From contig NC_134397.1 in the NCBI RefSeq assembly GCF_050003625.1, positions 71,775,551 through 71,839,550 on the forward strand: a stretch of DNA of 64,000 bases, in the 5' to 3' direction. The notes beneath the pieces were generated by a model. It saw only the letters and a list, made by a program, of their open reading frames with translations, was not told where the DNA came from and did not search any database. The position numbers and the translations under genes are program-made. Below are positions 11,601 to 21,414 of this stretch, one piece after another; the stretch's first letter is position 1; the number at the start of each line of letters is the position of its first letter. This DNA comes from Haematobia irritans (taxonomy: Eukaryota; Arthropoda; Insecta; Diptera; Muscidae).

Positions 11601-12183
11601 AAGTGGTGCATGGTATAATATAGTCGGCTCCGCCCGAAATTTTGTAATCCAGATATTTAATATTTAACTTTGTTAATTTTTCCAGGCCCTATGACGCCAG
11701 CACAGATGCATGCTTCGGCAGCTACAGGACAACCTTTACTAGCTTCTGGACCTTTGCCGACTCAATTCATACCTTATCCTCAAACACCGCATGCGCCACA
11801 TTTCCAACAGCCATATGCGCCTCAAATGGTATGTAGAATTTGATGATAATCAGTTATAAATAATAAGCCATGGACTTTTATTTTTCCAGGTACGAATGTT
11901 TGATTCGCAACCATTACAATTCCTAGCACAGACACCACCATCGACCACACCTTCACCTGGCCAACCGCATCAAACGTTCCACCCTCAACCACAGCCATCC
12001 CCCGCTGGCGGGGGTCCACAGCCAACATTTGCCCCACAGACACAACAATATCATGTTGTATGTCCCCTAACATTACATCCCACACAGCTTATGCATAGTC
12101 CCTACTATCAGCCTGCGACGACGCAACATCCCACTCAAGGTCAACAGTTTCAGTTTATAATGCCGCAGCATCCGGCCCAGTAG
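5333..12183 (+). CDS. Atx2: Ataxin-2 homologue, 5'-partial, four exons
   Basis: Coding exons are 5333-5694, 5758-8349, 11686-11828 and 11890-12183; all junctions are GT..AG and the frame stays open to TAG at 12181-12183, giving 1129 residues from the first whole codon (5334). Ataxin-2 is a cytoplasmic RNA-associated protein that binds poly(A)-binding protein, acts in translational control (including the circadian clock in Drosophila) and promotes stress granules; this is family knowledge. Visible domains: LSm, residues about 25-100; LSmAD, about 122-230 (LEPWDP, LENGDEE); Arg/Glu-rich stretch about 234-281; NDR repeats near 6379-6440; Gly/Ser/Gln/Pro-rich region to about 900; PAM2 (LNPSAKPFTP) about 903-917. 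Gln runs are short and interrupted (6 at most), with no long pure polyQ. Exon 1 begins at codon position 3, so at least one coding exon with the start lies upstream, probably outside the window. Identification is secure; the 5' end is missing. Confidence 0.96.
5758..8349 (+). CDS. Atx2: Atx2 large exon: LSmAD, disordered region, PAM2
   Basis: Acceptor CCGACAG ends at 5757 and donor GTGAGT starts at 8350. The exon encodes LSmAD (RFDEKELEPWDP, FGVTSTFDDSL), an Arg/Glu block (6097-6238), Asp-Arg-Asn repeats, a long Gly/Ser- then Pro/Gln-rich region, and the PABP-binding PAM2 motif at about 8103-8145. CAG/CAA codons are mixed in the Gln runs, which usually limits repeat expansion. Reading past the donor would add 26 codons to a stop at 8427-8429. 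Confidence 0.96.
8550..8800 (-). repeat. SINE head remnants in Atx2 intron
   Basis: GCTGAAAATTTTTTTGCTGT, GTTCGGTCGAA and TGTATGCAAGGCGGATATGC, then AAAGGCGAACATGTAAACCA, are diverged reverse copies of the tRNA-derived SINE head seen intact at 62172. No target duplication is recognisable. Confidence 0.6.
9165..10445 (-). pseudogene. LINE relic (RT thumb and RNase H region)
   Basis: Minus-strand fragments read TPGKTELLLFPLRRKIIGYK, SKSARYLGILLDSKLN, KKAYAALYSCQKLVGNW, then MTGALKGTDKAAL..PLDLYIKK and YMYTDGS, the order seen after the RT active site in insect LINEs with RNase H. It is broken by several frameshifts and stops. It lies antisense within the large Atx2 intron; a small piece of its 3' part recurs at 13210-13350 and a related piece at 22410-22540. 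Confidence 0.82.
10486..11640 (-). repeat. HINE family A copy A2 in Atx2 intron
   Basis: Reverse-oriented copy: terminal stem-loop ATACCCTGCGCAACACC at the left, 153-base units in the middle, and the ATAGTCGGCTCCGCCCGA start block at the right, after which the family end is lost. The right border is only about 45 bases from the Atx2 acceptor at 11685. Confidence 0.85.
11686..11828 (+). CDS. Atx2: Atx2 exon 3 of those visible
   Basis: Acceptor TTTTTCCAG ends at 11685 and donor GTATGT starts at 11829. With the last base of the previous exon it reads GPMTPAQMHASAATGQPLLA and continues to YAPQM, matching the conserved region just after PAM2 in insect ataxin-2. 143 bases keep the frame. Confidence 0.93.
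11890..12183 (+). CDS. Atx2: Atx2 last coding exon
   Basis: Acceptor TTTTTCCAG ends at 11889. The exon encodes VRMFDSQPLQF, a Pro/Gln/Thr-rich tail with HSPYYQPATTQHP, and ends PQHPAQ-stop (TAG). The frame agrees with the previous exon, which ends on a complete ATG codon. Confidence 0.93.
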   Translation, partial: VRMFDSQPLQFLAQTPPSTTPSPGQPHQTFHPQPQPSPAGGGPQPTFAPQTQQYHVVCPLTLHPTQLMHSPYYQPATTQHPTQGQQFQFIMPQHPAQ

Positions 12184-13045
12184 AGGAGAAGGATTGTTAG
12201 AAGAGTCATGTGTGTTCGTAAATTAAATTTTCATTAAAATCCTCCCCTTACATAGCCATGCAAATAAGTGAAAACATACAACAAAAACCATAATAGGGAA
12301 CCAGCAGTGTTATTTTTTGGGCCATTTTGGACAGAGTGTCGTCGATTTTAACGCTGTCGTTGATTTCTCCAAAAAGAAGTTTTCGTCATTTATCCCCTAA
12401 GGAAGAATCCCAGAAACAAAAATAAAAACACATTGTCCCGCTAATGTAACATTGCTTTATAATGTGAAAGAATATTGTTGCCTGTTTTAAAGCTTAACAT
12501 TAAATGGATAGATTGTGAAAATAACACATTAAAAAGCAAACAACAAAGGATGAACAAGAAGAAGAAGAAGAAAAAAAAAACAACACAAAAATCAAAACAT
12601 TATTTCATGTAATTCTTTGCAACAAAGATGGAAATATTCCCCCTTACATATTTAAAGAAAAACAAAAAAAGAACAAATGGTTCTCTTGGTTTATTTTGAT
12701 TATCTCACATCGTTTTTCCTCACCACATGTCCTTTATTATTTTTTCTATTTCAATTTTTTTGTTTTTAGTTTTCTCTTGTTTACTTCTTTATTTATCTTT
12801 TCATTTTGTATTGCCTTGCTCCTTAGATAAAGGAAAATTTTGCTCAACATGTTGAGAAATTGAAAAAAATGAGAAATGTAAAAGGAAATCCAACAGTGCT
12901 TTTGAGCGTTTGAACAAAACAAAAATAATTGATTTCTTATTTTTTTTTTTCTAATCGTAAATGTATAATTTAAAATGTCTCAAATAGATAAAACATGTCT
13001 TATGTTCTAAAATAAAAGACATATAAAAAAATAAAAACAAAACAA
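12184..13045 (+). other. Probable Atx2 3' UTR
   Basis: AT-rich, transposon-poor sequence follows the stop codon. AATAAA hexamers are present at 12421 and in the clusters near 13010-13065; any could direct cleavage. No coding potential is seen. The end is a guess based on the hexamer cluster; a LINE relic starts at about 13210. Confidence 0.5.
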
Positions 13046-13209
13046 CAAATACATTAAATAATAAAAGAAAAAACCAACAACCAAAACACATTGGACAAAG
13101 ACAATCTCTAGCATTTATTGTGGTACTCGGGGGCAATGTTGTTATTGTTGTTTGTAGAAACTTCAAACACCGATCTGGATTTACATTAAAAGCTGGAGTT
13201 AATAGAAAA

Positions 13210-13350
13210 AAAGGAAAATGATGGCAACAATCCATGGAACGAACTGATGTCAACTTAGGTCCATTGAGATGTATGGTAAATTCCTTAAAGTTGCTTAAAA
13301 CATTCAACCAGAGGCCTTGATGAAGGTGCGTATGCTCCTTAAGCTACAAA
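13210..13350 (-). repeat. LINE 3' fragment
   Basis: GGCCTTGATGAAG, AAAGTTGCTTAAAACATTCA and GAACTGATGTCAACTTAG parallel 9165-9365 of the larger LINE relic. No frame is kept. The stretch 13360-13911 holds no recognised feature. Confidence 0.6.
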
Positions 13351-13913
13351 GTGGCACATTCTTTTTATTAACTTATACAAAAAAAAACTTAAAAAATAAA
13401 TACTGCTATGAGGTAAAGTTAAAATATATTTAGCGAATTCATATAAATTGGTAAACAAATGCTCTAAAATAATTTTTTTAAGCGTTTATAAAATCTTTAA
13501 ATTCATTTACGATATAATTTATATCATTATTGCCGATCTAAGAAATTTTTATTCATGCATATTCTGGGTCTCATCGCACTGTACATCACACTACACACAT
13601 TCTTCACACCTCACAAAAAGTTCGTTGTTCTGACTTACACCTGAGAACGCATTTTTCGGACTTCTGATCCAAATATGAAAACATTAGGTTTTTTTCTGCA
13701 ATGTATTTTATTTCCAGACAGAAACTATAAACTACCTATTTTGCCGGTTAAATTACAGTACAATGGAATAAAAAGTGAAAACAAATCCTAAATATATACA
13801 CCAGTCGCAAGAAATTTTTGTTAAAATTTTAGATGTTATTTTAAGCCGTATTTCGTGCAATATGCAAAATGTCCAAAGATTGTAAAAAAGTCCAAAGATA
13901 GTAAAAAGACATA

Positions 13914-14186
13914 CACAGAAAAAATATCTCCAAAATATTTCCAATTAAAAAATTAATTGAAGTTGAAATTTTTGTCAATTAATAAATTAATTGATACAAT
14001 TAACTTTTTAATTAAGATAGAAAGAAGCATTAAGTTAATTAAGTCAGTGATTGAAAATTTTTAATTAAAAAATTTATTGATACAATTAACTTTTTCATCA
14101 AACTCGAAAGACTAATGCCCATATTTGTATGGTAATAGTAGGTTTAAAGTTTACGTTAACTTTTTTTGAATATGGGGGTAAATCAG
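13914..14186. mobile_element. AT-rich MITE family D, copy D1 (partial)
   Basis: Begins CACAGAAAAAATATCTCC after TA (13912-13913) and continues with TTAATTGA-type units as in D2 and D4. It is interrupted by a Harbinger-like MITE (14116-14178) and cut by HINE-B1, which starts at an A-run near 14186; its right end is missing. Confidence 0.75.
14116..14178. mobile_element. Harbinger-like MITE, TAA duplication (copy 2)
   Basis: Reverse copy of the 2564 element, 63 bases, with the middle shortened. TAA flanks both ends (14113-14115, 14179-14181). The empty site is visible in the paralogue D2 (GACTAATTCAG near 34548). Confidence 0.78.
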
Positions 14187-14365
14187 TTAAAACAAGTATA
14201 TACGGCCGTAAGTTCGGCCATGCCGAATCTTATGTACCCTCCAACATGGATTGCGCAGAAACTTCTACGAAAGACTGTCATCCACAATCGAATTACTTGG
14301 ATTGTGGTATCTTAAAACTTCTTAACATCGTTTTCTAAATTGTGAGTTAGTCCATACGTGGTATA

Positions 14366-15665
14366 AAGGGTGATACGGTCAAAATTTGGTCAATATAAAC
14401 TTCACGTATTTCTTTCAAATTTGCATTTAAAAAACCTGAACAACCCTCATTTTGAAGGTGTGTGTGTGTAGAATGTTGCTCCTATTTTGATTTTGGAATT
14501 CACTCTTCAGTTGTCAAAATGCCGTCCAAGCAAGAAGAGCAGCGTATCAAAATTTTGCTCGCGCATCGCGAAAATCCGAGCTAATCGCACGCAAAGCTGG
14601 CAAAATCGCTAAAAGTTGCCAAATCAACCGTTACAAATGTAATTAAAGTGTTTGGGGAACGTTTGTCGACAGCCAGGAAGTCTGGATCGGGAGGAAATCG
14701 AAAACCGGAAGCCGCTGATACGACAAAGAGAGTTGCCGGTAGTTTCAAGCTAAACCCTAACCTCTCTCTCCAAGATGCCGCAAATAAGCTGGGTGTATCG
14801 TCTACAACCGTGCATCGAGCGAAAAAACGAGCCGGACTATCGACTTACAAGAAGGTAGTGACTCCAAATCGCGATGATAAACAAAATACTACGGCCAAAG
14901 CGCGATCCCGGAGGCTGTACACGACGATGCTGACGAAGTTTGACTGCGTGGTAATGGACGACGAAACCTACGTCAAAGCCGACTACAAGCAGCTTCCGGG
15001 ACAGGGGTTTTATACGGCAAAAGGAAGGGGAAAGGTAGCAGATATTTTCAAGCACATAAAACTGTCAAAGTTCGCAAAAAAATATCTGGTTTGGCAAGCC
15101 ATCTGTACCTGTGGCTTGAAAAGCAGCATTTTCATAGCTTCCGGGACTGTCAACCAAGAAATTTACGTGAAAGAGTGTTTGAATAAACGTCTGCTGCCTT
15201 TCCTGAAGAAACACGGTTTTTCCATACTGTTTTGGCCGGACTTGGCATCTTGCCATTACGATAAAAAGGCCATGGAGTGGTACGCTGCCAACAACGTGCA
15301 GGTGGTTCCCAAGTACAAGAACCCTCCCAACACGCCAGAGCTCCGCCCAATTGAGAAATACTGGGTTATTGTCAAGCGGAACCTAAAGAAGACCAAAAAA
15401 ACTGCTAAGGACGAGCAGCAGTTCAAGGCAAACTGGCTTTCTGCGGCGAAGAAGGTGGACAAGGTGGATGTACAAAATCTGATGGCAGGGGTCAAGGGTG
15501 AGGCCCGGCAATTCGGATTTGGAAAAGCGAAAGCCTAACTGAATATTTTTCCTGAATTTTATACTAATTGAACTTGAAAAAGAAATTTAATTTGATTTTT
15601 TAAATAAACGATTTCACCGATTTACACGCGTTTTCCCTTAACCAAATTTTGACCGTATCACCCTT
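14366..15665 (+). mobile_element. ITmD37E-type transposon, nearly intact
   Basis: 1300 bases with matching terminal inverted repeats of about 25 bases (AAGGGTGATACGGTCAAAAT and on) and a TA on each side (14364-14365, 15666-15667). Uninterrupted family B copies at 35060, 41140 and 56640 show the empty site. It contains one transposase gene. Good inverted repeats and only one stop point to a fairly recent insertion. Confidence 0.93.
14519..15538 (+). pseudogene. DD37E transposase with a single stop codon
   Basis: ATG at 14519 (MPSKQEEQRIKILLAHRENP) fits a 339-residue transposase with a single TAA at codon 22 (14582-14584); a 296-residue frame stays open from 14648. Two helix-turn-helix units are visible (KLAKSLKVAKSTV; AANKLGVSSTTVHRAKKRAG). 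Catalytic blocks: VMDDETYVKAD, WPDLASCHY and PELRPIEKYW, with 37 residues between the second Asp and the Glu, the DD37E spacing of the ITm group first defined in mosquitoes. The enzyme would cut and paste the element. With the stop it probably cannot be made whole, though codon 22 precedes most of the domain. Confidence 0.9.
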
Positions 15666-16068
15666 TATATTAGACAAAAAAGGTATGTATAGGTAAGTCT
15701 ACAAATAATTACGAATCGATATGGACTTTTGCACGGTACGTAGAGAGCCAAAATTGGGGGCTATATACAATTATGAACTTGATATGGACCAATTTTTGTG
15801 AGGGCTATACATATATAACTATAGACCTAGTTGGGCATGGTTGTTAACGGCCATATAACATACTAGCACAATGTACCAAATTTCAACTGATTCGGATGAA
15901 ATTTGCTCCTCCAAGTGGCTCCAAAACCAAATCTCGGGATCGGTTTATATGGGAGCTATATATATTTGTTGGATACCATATACTAACATCACGTACCAAA
16001 TTTCAACCGAATCGGATGAATTTTGCTCTTCCAAGGGGCTCCGGAGGTCAAATCAGGGGATCGGTTTA

Positions 16069-17143
16069 ACAGGTTGGCTGATAAGTCCCCGGTCTGACAC
16101 ATAGATGGCGTCGCTAGTATTAAATGCATATTAATTTTATATAGTACCAACCTTCAAATGATTCGTGTCAAAATTTGACGTCTGTAAGTCAATTAGTTCG
16201 TGAGATAGAGCGTCTTTTGTAAAGCAACTTTTGTTATTGTGAAAAAATCGAAAAAAAGCAATTTCGTGTTTTGATAAAATATTGTTTTCTGAAGGGAAAC
16301 AATACGGTGGAAGCAAAAACTTGGCTTGATAATGAGTTTCCGGACTCTGTCCCAGGGAAATCAACAATAATTGATTAGTATGCAAAATTCAAGCGTGGTG
16401 AAATGAGCACGGAGGACGGTGAACGCAGTGGACGCCCGAAAGAGGTGGTTACCGACGAAAACATCGTATAATTCATCAATATTTGGATATGCGGAAGCTC
16501 TGTGCAAAATGGGTGCCACGCGAGCTCACATTTGACCAAAAACAACAACGTGTTGATGATTCTGAGCGGTGTTTGCAGCTGTTAACTCGTAATACACCTG
16601 AGTTTTTTCGTCGATATGTGACAATGGATGAAACATGGCTCCATCACTACACTCCTGAGTCCAATCGACATTCGGCTGAGTGGACAGCGACCGGTGAACC
16701 GTCTCCGAAGCGTGGAAAGACTCAAAAGTCCGCTAGCAAATAATGGCCTCTGTTTTTAGGGATGCGCATGGAATAATTTTTAATGATTGTCTTGAGAAGG
16801 GAAAAACCATCAACAGTGACTATTATAAGGCGTTATTGGAGCGTTTGAATGTCGAAATGGCGGCAAAACGGCCCCATATGAAGAAAAAAGTGTTGTTCCA
16901 CCAAGACAACGCACCGTGCCACAAGTCATTGAGAACGATTGCAAAAATTCATGAATTGGGCTTCGAATTGCTTCCCCACCCACCGTCTGGCCTCCAGCGA
17001 CTTTTTCTTGTTCTCAGACCTCATAAGGATGCTCGCAGGGAAAAAAATTTGGCTGCAATGAAGAGTTGATCGCCGAAACTGAGGCCTATTTTGAGGCAAA
17101 ACCGAAGGAGTACTACCAAAATGGTATCAAAAAATTGGAAAAT
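16069..17143 (+). mobile_element. Mariner M2, irritans subfamily, 3'-truncated
   Basis: Left inverted repeat ACAGGTTGGCTGATAAGTCC after TA, then the plus-strand transposase FRVLIKYCF..NEFPDS. Defects: Trp-to-stop in the IIDWYAKF block (TAG near 16378), a deletion joining DENI to HQYLDMRKLCAKWV near 16468, a stop at 16741, frameshifts near 16980 and 17040, and loss of the right end. MDETWLHHY (first Asp) and HQDNAPCHKSLRT (second Asp) are legible. Confidence 0.9.
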
Positions 17144-17254
17144 TGGAATCCTGCTAAAGATATGCGGATATGTTCTGGGTTTCACGTGAAACACTTGTGG
17201 GGAATTGTTCCCGTCGGGATTCTTCTGTAAGCTACAAAATTTCTATAATTTTTT

Positions 17255-17570
17255 TTGTCAAAATTTTATTTCTATAGAAAATATTGTCAAAATTTTATTG
17301 CTATAGAAAATTTTATCAAAATTGTATTTCTATAGAAAATTTTCTCAAAATTTTATTTCTATAGGAAGGAATAATATTTTGAAAAAATTTTCGATAGAAA
17401 TAAAATTTGTACAAAATTTACTATAGAAATGAAATTTTGAGAAAATTTTTGAGAATAACGCTCTGAAAAAAAAATTCTATAGAAATAAAATTTTGAGAAA
17501 ATTTTCTACAGAAATAAAATTTTGGGAAAATTTTCTATAAATTCAATATTTTAAAAAAAATTTAATTTTT
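17255..17570. repeat. 29-bp minisatellite, both orientations
   Basis: Units with core TTTCTATAGAAAATTTT run forward to about 17375, then in reverse to about 17540, making a large imperfect palindrome. The same unit is found at 890, 32625, 37390, 41370, 46725 and 47235. No recognised feature lies at 17144-17254. Confidence 0.75.
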
Positions 17571-17605
17571 GTGTTATATCATACTATCAAAGTCCACTGT
17601 GAGTA

Positions 17606-18204
17606 CACGCAAAAAAAATAATTCTTTCCTCCCAAACGAAATTTTAGACAAACAAACTTCGTTTCTCATTTGCTTTTCGCTGTAAGGAAGTTTAATTTTG
17701 TGATAAACGTTTATTCTTTTCCAGGATGTAAAAACAATTTCATAAAGACTAACTCAAAAAAACAATCTTTTTTCCCTCACATCTTTCTCTTCCACGAGGT
17801 TTTTTTAGTTCTTAGCGCCTTTTTCTGTAATACAAACAATGTAGAAGAAATTATTCGATATTATAATTTTTTTTTATAGTTTACCTTTCGCCAGGACGGA
17901 GAATCGAACCGCGGATCATGCAATTTGTAAGCCAACACACTATCCACTGAGCTATGTTGCTGTTATTGTCATCAATAGACAATTATCCAAATGAGTTATA
18001 TTTATATAGCATAGCTTGCGGCACCCACGAGCCGATTAAACAAACTTTATTTAACAGGAACATACATTTAGTTGGGCACCGTGGAGCAGTGGTTATAAGT
18101 TACATTTATATAGCATAGTTTGCAGCGCCCACGAGCCCATGCAAACATAACATTATTTAACAGAAACATACATTTGTTGGCCACGTGGAGCAGTGGTTAG
18201 CATG
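17606..18204. repeat. Repeat family G copy 1 with tRNA-like unit
   Basis: Begins CACGCAAAAAAAATAATTC after TA and continues CCTCCCAAACGAAATTTTAG. On the minus strand 17887-17960 reads a tRNA-like unit: box A TAGCTCAGTGGATAGTG and box B GGTTCGATTCT. Bases 17994-18096 are repeated imperfectly at 18096-18204. The other copy, in reverse, is G2 at 58275-60211. Confidence 0.7.
17887..17960 (-). repeat. tRNA-like (box A/box B) sequence inside family G
   Basis: Minus strand carries AACATAGCTCAGTGGATAG and GGTTCGATTCTCC, internal RNA polymerase III promoter boxes at tRNA spacing. The acceptor and anticodon stems do not pair well, and the unit recurs in another copy (58400-58475), so it is called a tRNA-derived repeat, not a functional tRNA gene. 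Confidence 0.65.
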
Positions 18205-18265
18205 TCTGCCTTGCATTCAAAGTTTCGTCGGATCAATCCCTGCTCCGACCGAACACCATTTTTTT
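18179..18265 (+). repeat. SINE head fragment
   Basis: CACGTGGAGCAGTGGTTAGC, then TGTCTGCCTTGCATTCAAAG and GACCGAACACC match the head of the tRNA-derived SINE at 62172, with a diverged box B (GGATCAATCCC). No SINE body follows. Confidence 0.65.
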
Positions 18266-18289
18266 TGTTTTAATTTACACATTTATTTT

Positions 18290-18510
18290 TATACTATATT
18301 AAATTTTTATAATGAAACTTCGAAATGTGGGTTATTAAAGATTTACAGTCAGAAACAGTGCTTGATATAAATGAAACGAAAGCTTTTGATAAAATATTAT
18401 TTTTTTATTGCAAAAATAACAATTTTGTAATAAAAAACTGTTTTTGGTATAAAAGTTTGAAATTTTGGAAGGAATTCAAAAACGCTAACAAAAGAAGAAC
18501 GTGGAGTCGA
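18290..18510 (+). repeat. Repeat family K copy 1
   Basis: Shares ATTAAAGA..TACAGTCAGAAAC, AAAAGTTTGAAATTTT and AACAAAAGAAGAACG with copies at 22165-22405 (same orientation) and 57424-57690 (reverse). Function is unknown; no protein is encoded. Confidence 0.6.
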
Positions 18511-18638
18511 GTATAAACATACATAAATAATTTTATAATGCACACATAAATTTATTTAGGCGTGAACAGTTTTTTACTAGCATTTTAAATGCATTTAAAA
18601 CTTATCGTGTTTTGTACTTAATTTAATTTTTACCTTTA

Positions 18639-18772
18639 AGGCCGGTATTAAGTTGGCATTTTCGCTCTAAAATGTCCCTGTTTTGCCTTTTATTTTTCTT
18701 TAATAATTCATGTTAAAGAAAATAAACTTTTTCAATTGTTTTAGCTGCAAAACTCGAACTTAATTCCCGCTT
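18639..18772. mobile_element. Short MITE with TTA duplication
   Basis: Ends AGGCCGGTATTAAGTT and AACTTAATTCCCGCTT are imperfect inverted repeats (12 of 16 match), flanked by TTA at 18636-18638 and 18773-18775, as in Harbinger-like MITEs. Nothing recognised in 18776-19235. Confidence 0.55.
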
Positions 18773-20479
18773 TTATATTTGAAGGTGTCCGTCAACTTCT
18801 CTTGGACTACTTATTAATAAAGAGGAACTAAACTTTGTTTTTATACATTTTACTGTTTAATTTGTCACTATTACCTCCTTTTTTCATTTTACTGTTCCAA
18901 CTCTAAAAAAAAGTATAGTGCCTTTTCGTTATTTTTATGAAGATCCCTTTGTAATTTTTGTATATTTATCACCGTTTTTTTTTTTTTAAATTTCTTTTGC
19001 CTGAATATTTTGACTTACTCCTCGTACTCGATTTCTTTTAACGAACCAAGAAAAAAAAATTGTGCCCATAATGCCAAAATGATAAACAAAACACATGTCC
19101 ACACATATATTACATAAAATGCTGCTCTCAAGGCGAAAACACATGTCTTTTTTTTCAAATGTCTATTCTCTTGGTTCCGAATGTCTATTCTCTTTACTCG
19201 GAATACTCATTCTAATATTCAAATTAAATAATATTTAGACTTAAGCATTTCCCATTCCCTTAGGGGGTACTGAAATTCCCTTTGGTGAGTGTGCAAAATA
19301 CCTTGGCGTTATTTTGGACAGGAAGCTGAATTTTAGGCTTAATATTGAAGAGAGGGCGAGAAAAGCCACGGTAGCTTTGTACTCGTGCAAAAAGGCAATA
19401 GGGAAAAAGTGGGGACTAAAACCAAAAATTGTGCATTGGCTATACACGGCAGTAGTTAGACCTATAATGCTATATGGTGTTGTAGTCTGGTGGCCAGGAC
19501 TTCAGAAACCGACTTGTTTAGATAAAGTTCAGCGTATGGCGAGCTTATGTATCTCAGGCGCATTTAGTAAGATAGGAACAGACTCCCTTAATGTCATGCT
19601 ACATCTATTGCCTTTAGACATTTTGGCCAAACAGTCAGCTGCAACAACGACTGTGCGGTTGCGCGAGCTATCGCTGTGGTCGGAAAAAATGTACGGTCAT
19701 AGTTCGGTCCTCAAAGTAATGCCAGATGTGCCTAACGTAGTGGATTACACCCTGGCAAAACCACTTTTCGACAAAAAGTTTGAAACTCTAATTCCCAACA
19801 GTGAGGCGTGGTGTACACAGACCCCGGGGAATAAAAGATATATAGATTTCTATACTGATGGCTCCAAATTGAATGGACAAGTGGGGTTCGGAGTATATTC
19901 TAAAGATCTGGAAATTCGAATAGCGAAAAGATTACCTAATCACTGTAGTGTTTTTCAGGCTGACATATTGGCAATAAGAGAGGTGGTGAATTGGCTGAGA
20001 AGTAATGTTCCAACAAATATTGGCATTAATATATACTCAGACAGTCAACCTGCAATAAAATCCTTGGACTCTGTGTTCCTTAACTCGAAAACGGCCATAG
20101 ACTGCCGCAAATCTCTCAACGAGTTGGCTGAGCAGTACAATATTCACCTAATATGGGTGCCTGGCCATAGGAACATACCGGGGAACTGCGAAACAGATGT
20201 GTTAGCAAGGCTAGGAACTAGAATCTGTTGGTATAACTCTGGCCACCTGCAAGCTCTTACTGCGTGAGAAGGCTGTTATGATGGCCAATATTCGGGAAAA
20301 TTGCAAGGGTTGTAGCGACACCAAGCAAATATGGCCCCATTTAAACTTAACCCGCACACTAGATATGCTAGTGTTCTCAAGGCGTCACATAGCACTCCTG
20401 ATATCTGCTATAACGGGTCGCTGCCTGATAGGCGAATTTGCAAAAACTATAGGTGCTATTGTATAGAATCACTATTGTA

Positions 20480-21414
20480 AAGGGTGATTCTTTTGAGGTT
20501 AGGATTTTCATGCATTAGTATTTGACAGATCACGTGGGATTTCAGACATGGTGTCAAAGAGAAAGATGCTCAGTATGCTTTGACATTTCATCATGAATAG
20601 ACTTACGATCTGCCACAACGTCGAATTTTCAGTGAATGGGCCCTAGAAAAGTTGGCAGAAAATCCGCTTTTTTATCGACAAATTTTGTTCAGCGATGAGG
20701 CTCATTTCTGGTTGAATGGCTACGTAAATAAGCAAAATTGCCGCATTTGGAGTGAAGAGCAACCAGAAGCCGTTCAAGAACTGCCCATGCATCCCGAAAA
20801 ATTCACTGTTTGGTGTGGTTTGTACGCTGGTGGAATCATTGGACCGTATTTTTTCAAAGATGCTGTTGGACGCAACGTTACGGTGAATGGCGATCGCTAT
20901 CGTTCGATGCTAACAAACTTTTTGTTGCCAAAAATGGAAGAACTGAACTTGGTTGACATGTGGTTTCAACAAGATGGCGCTACATGCCACACAGCTCGCG
21001 ATTCTATGGCCATTTTGAGGGAAAACTTCGGAGAACAATTCATCTCAAGAAATGGACCGGTAAGTTGGCCACTAAGATCATGCGATTTGACGCCTTTAGA
21101 CTATTTTTTGTGGGGCTACGTCAAGTCTAAAGTCTACAGAAATAAGCCAGCAACTATTCCAGCTTTGGAAGACAACATTTCCGAAGAAATTCGGGCTATT
21201 CCGGCCGAAATGCTCGAAAAATTTGCCCAAAATTGGACTTTCCGAATGGACCACCTAAGACGCAGCCGCGGTCAACATTTAAATGAAATTATCTTCAAAA
21301 AGTAAATGTCATGGACCAATCTAACGTTTCAAATAAAGAACCGATGAGATTTTGCAAATTTTATGCGTTTTTTTTTAAAAAAAAAAGTTATCAAGCTCTT
21401 AACAAATCACCCTT
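20480..21414 (+). mobile_element. DD41D (rosa-like) Tc1/mariner element, internally deleted
   Basis: Inverted repeats AAGGGTGATT..., flanked by TA at 20478-20479 and 21415-21416, inserted in the LINE; removing it with one TA rejoins a local LINE reading frame. Nothing between the left end and 20640 encodes the expected DNA-binding domain, so the element is a deletion derivative. Confidence 0.88.
20652..21305 (+). pseudogene. DD41D transposase, N-terminally truncated
   Basis: 217 open codons cover the complete catalytic domain: ILFSDEAHFWLNGYVNKQNC (first Asp), DMWFQQDGATCHTARD (second Asp) and CDLTPLDYFLWGYVKSKVYR (third Asp); 41 residues separate the second and third Asp, matching the DD41D group. 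The stop is at 21303-21305. The N-terminal helix-turn-helix region is missing upstream, so it is unlikely to bind its ends. Confidence 0.85.

Larger units (their letters stand above)
14187..16068 (+). repeat. HINE family B copy B1 (carries DD37E element)
   Basis: Starts with the family B terminal block CAAGTATATACGGCCGTAAG and the palindrome TTCGGCC..GCCGAA, then GATTGCG..GAAACTTCTACG. The DD37E transposon splits it at 14366-15665. It continues with 153-base units (ATCGGTTTATATGGGAGCTA) and is cut by mariner M2 at 16069; no family B sequence follows M2. Confidence 0.85.

Noticed and set aside
17255..17570. CRISPR-like array of short repeats
   Set aside because: Units are contiguous without spacers, palindromic and dispersed through a eukaryotic sequence.
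17887..17960. Functional tRNA gene on the minus strand
   Set aside because: Box A and B are good, but the stems pair poorly and the unit sits inside a dispersed repeat with another copy at 58400-58475.
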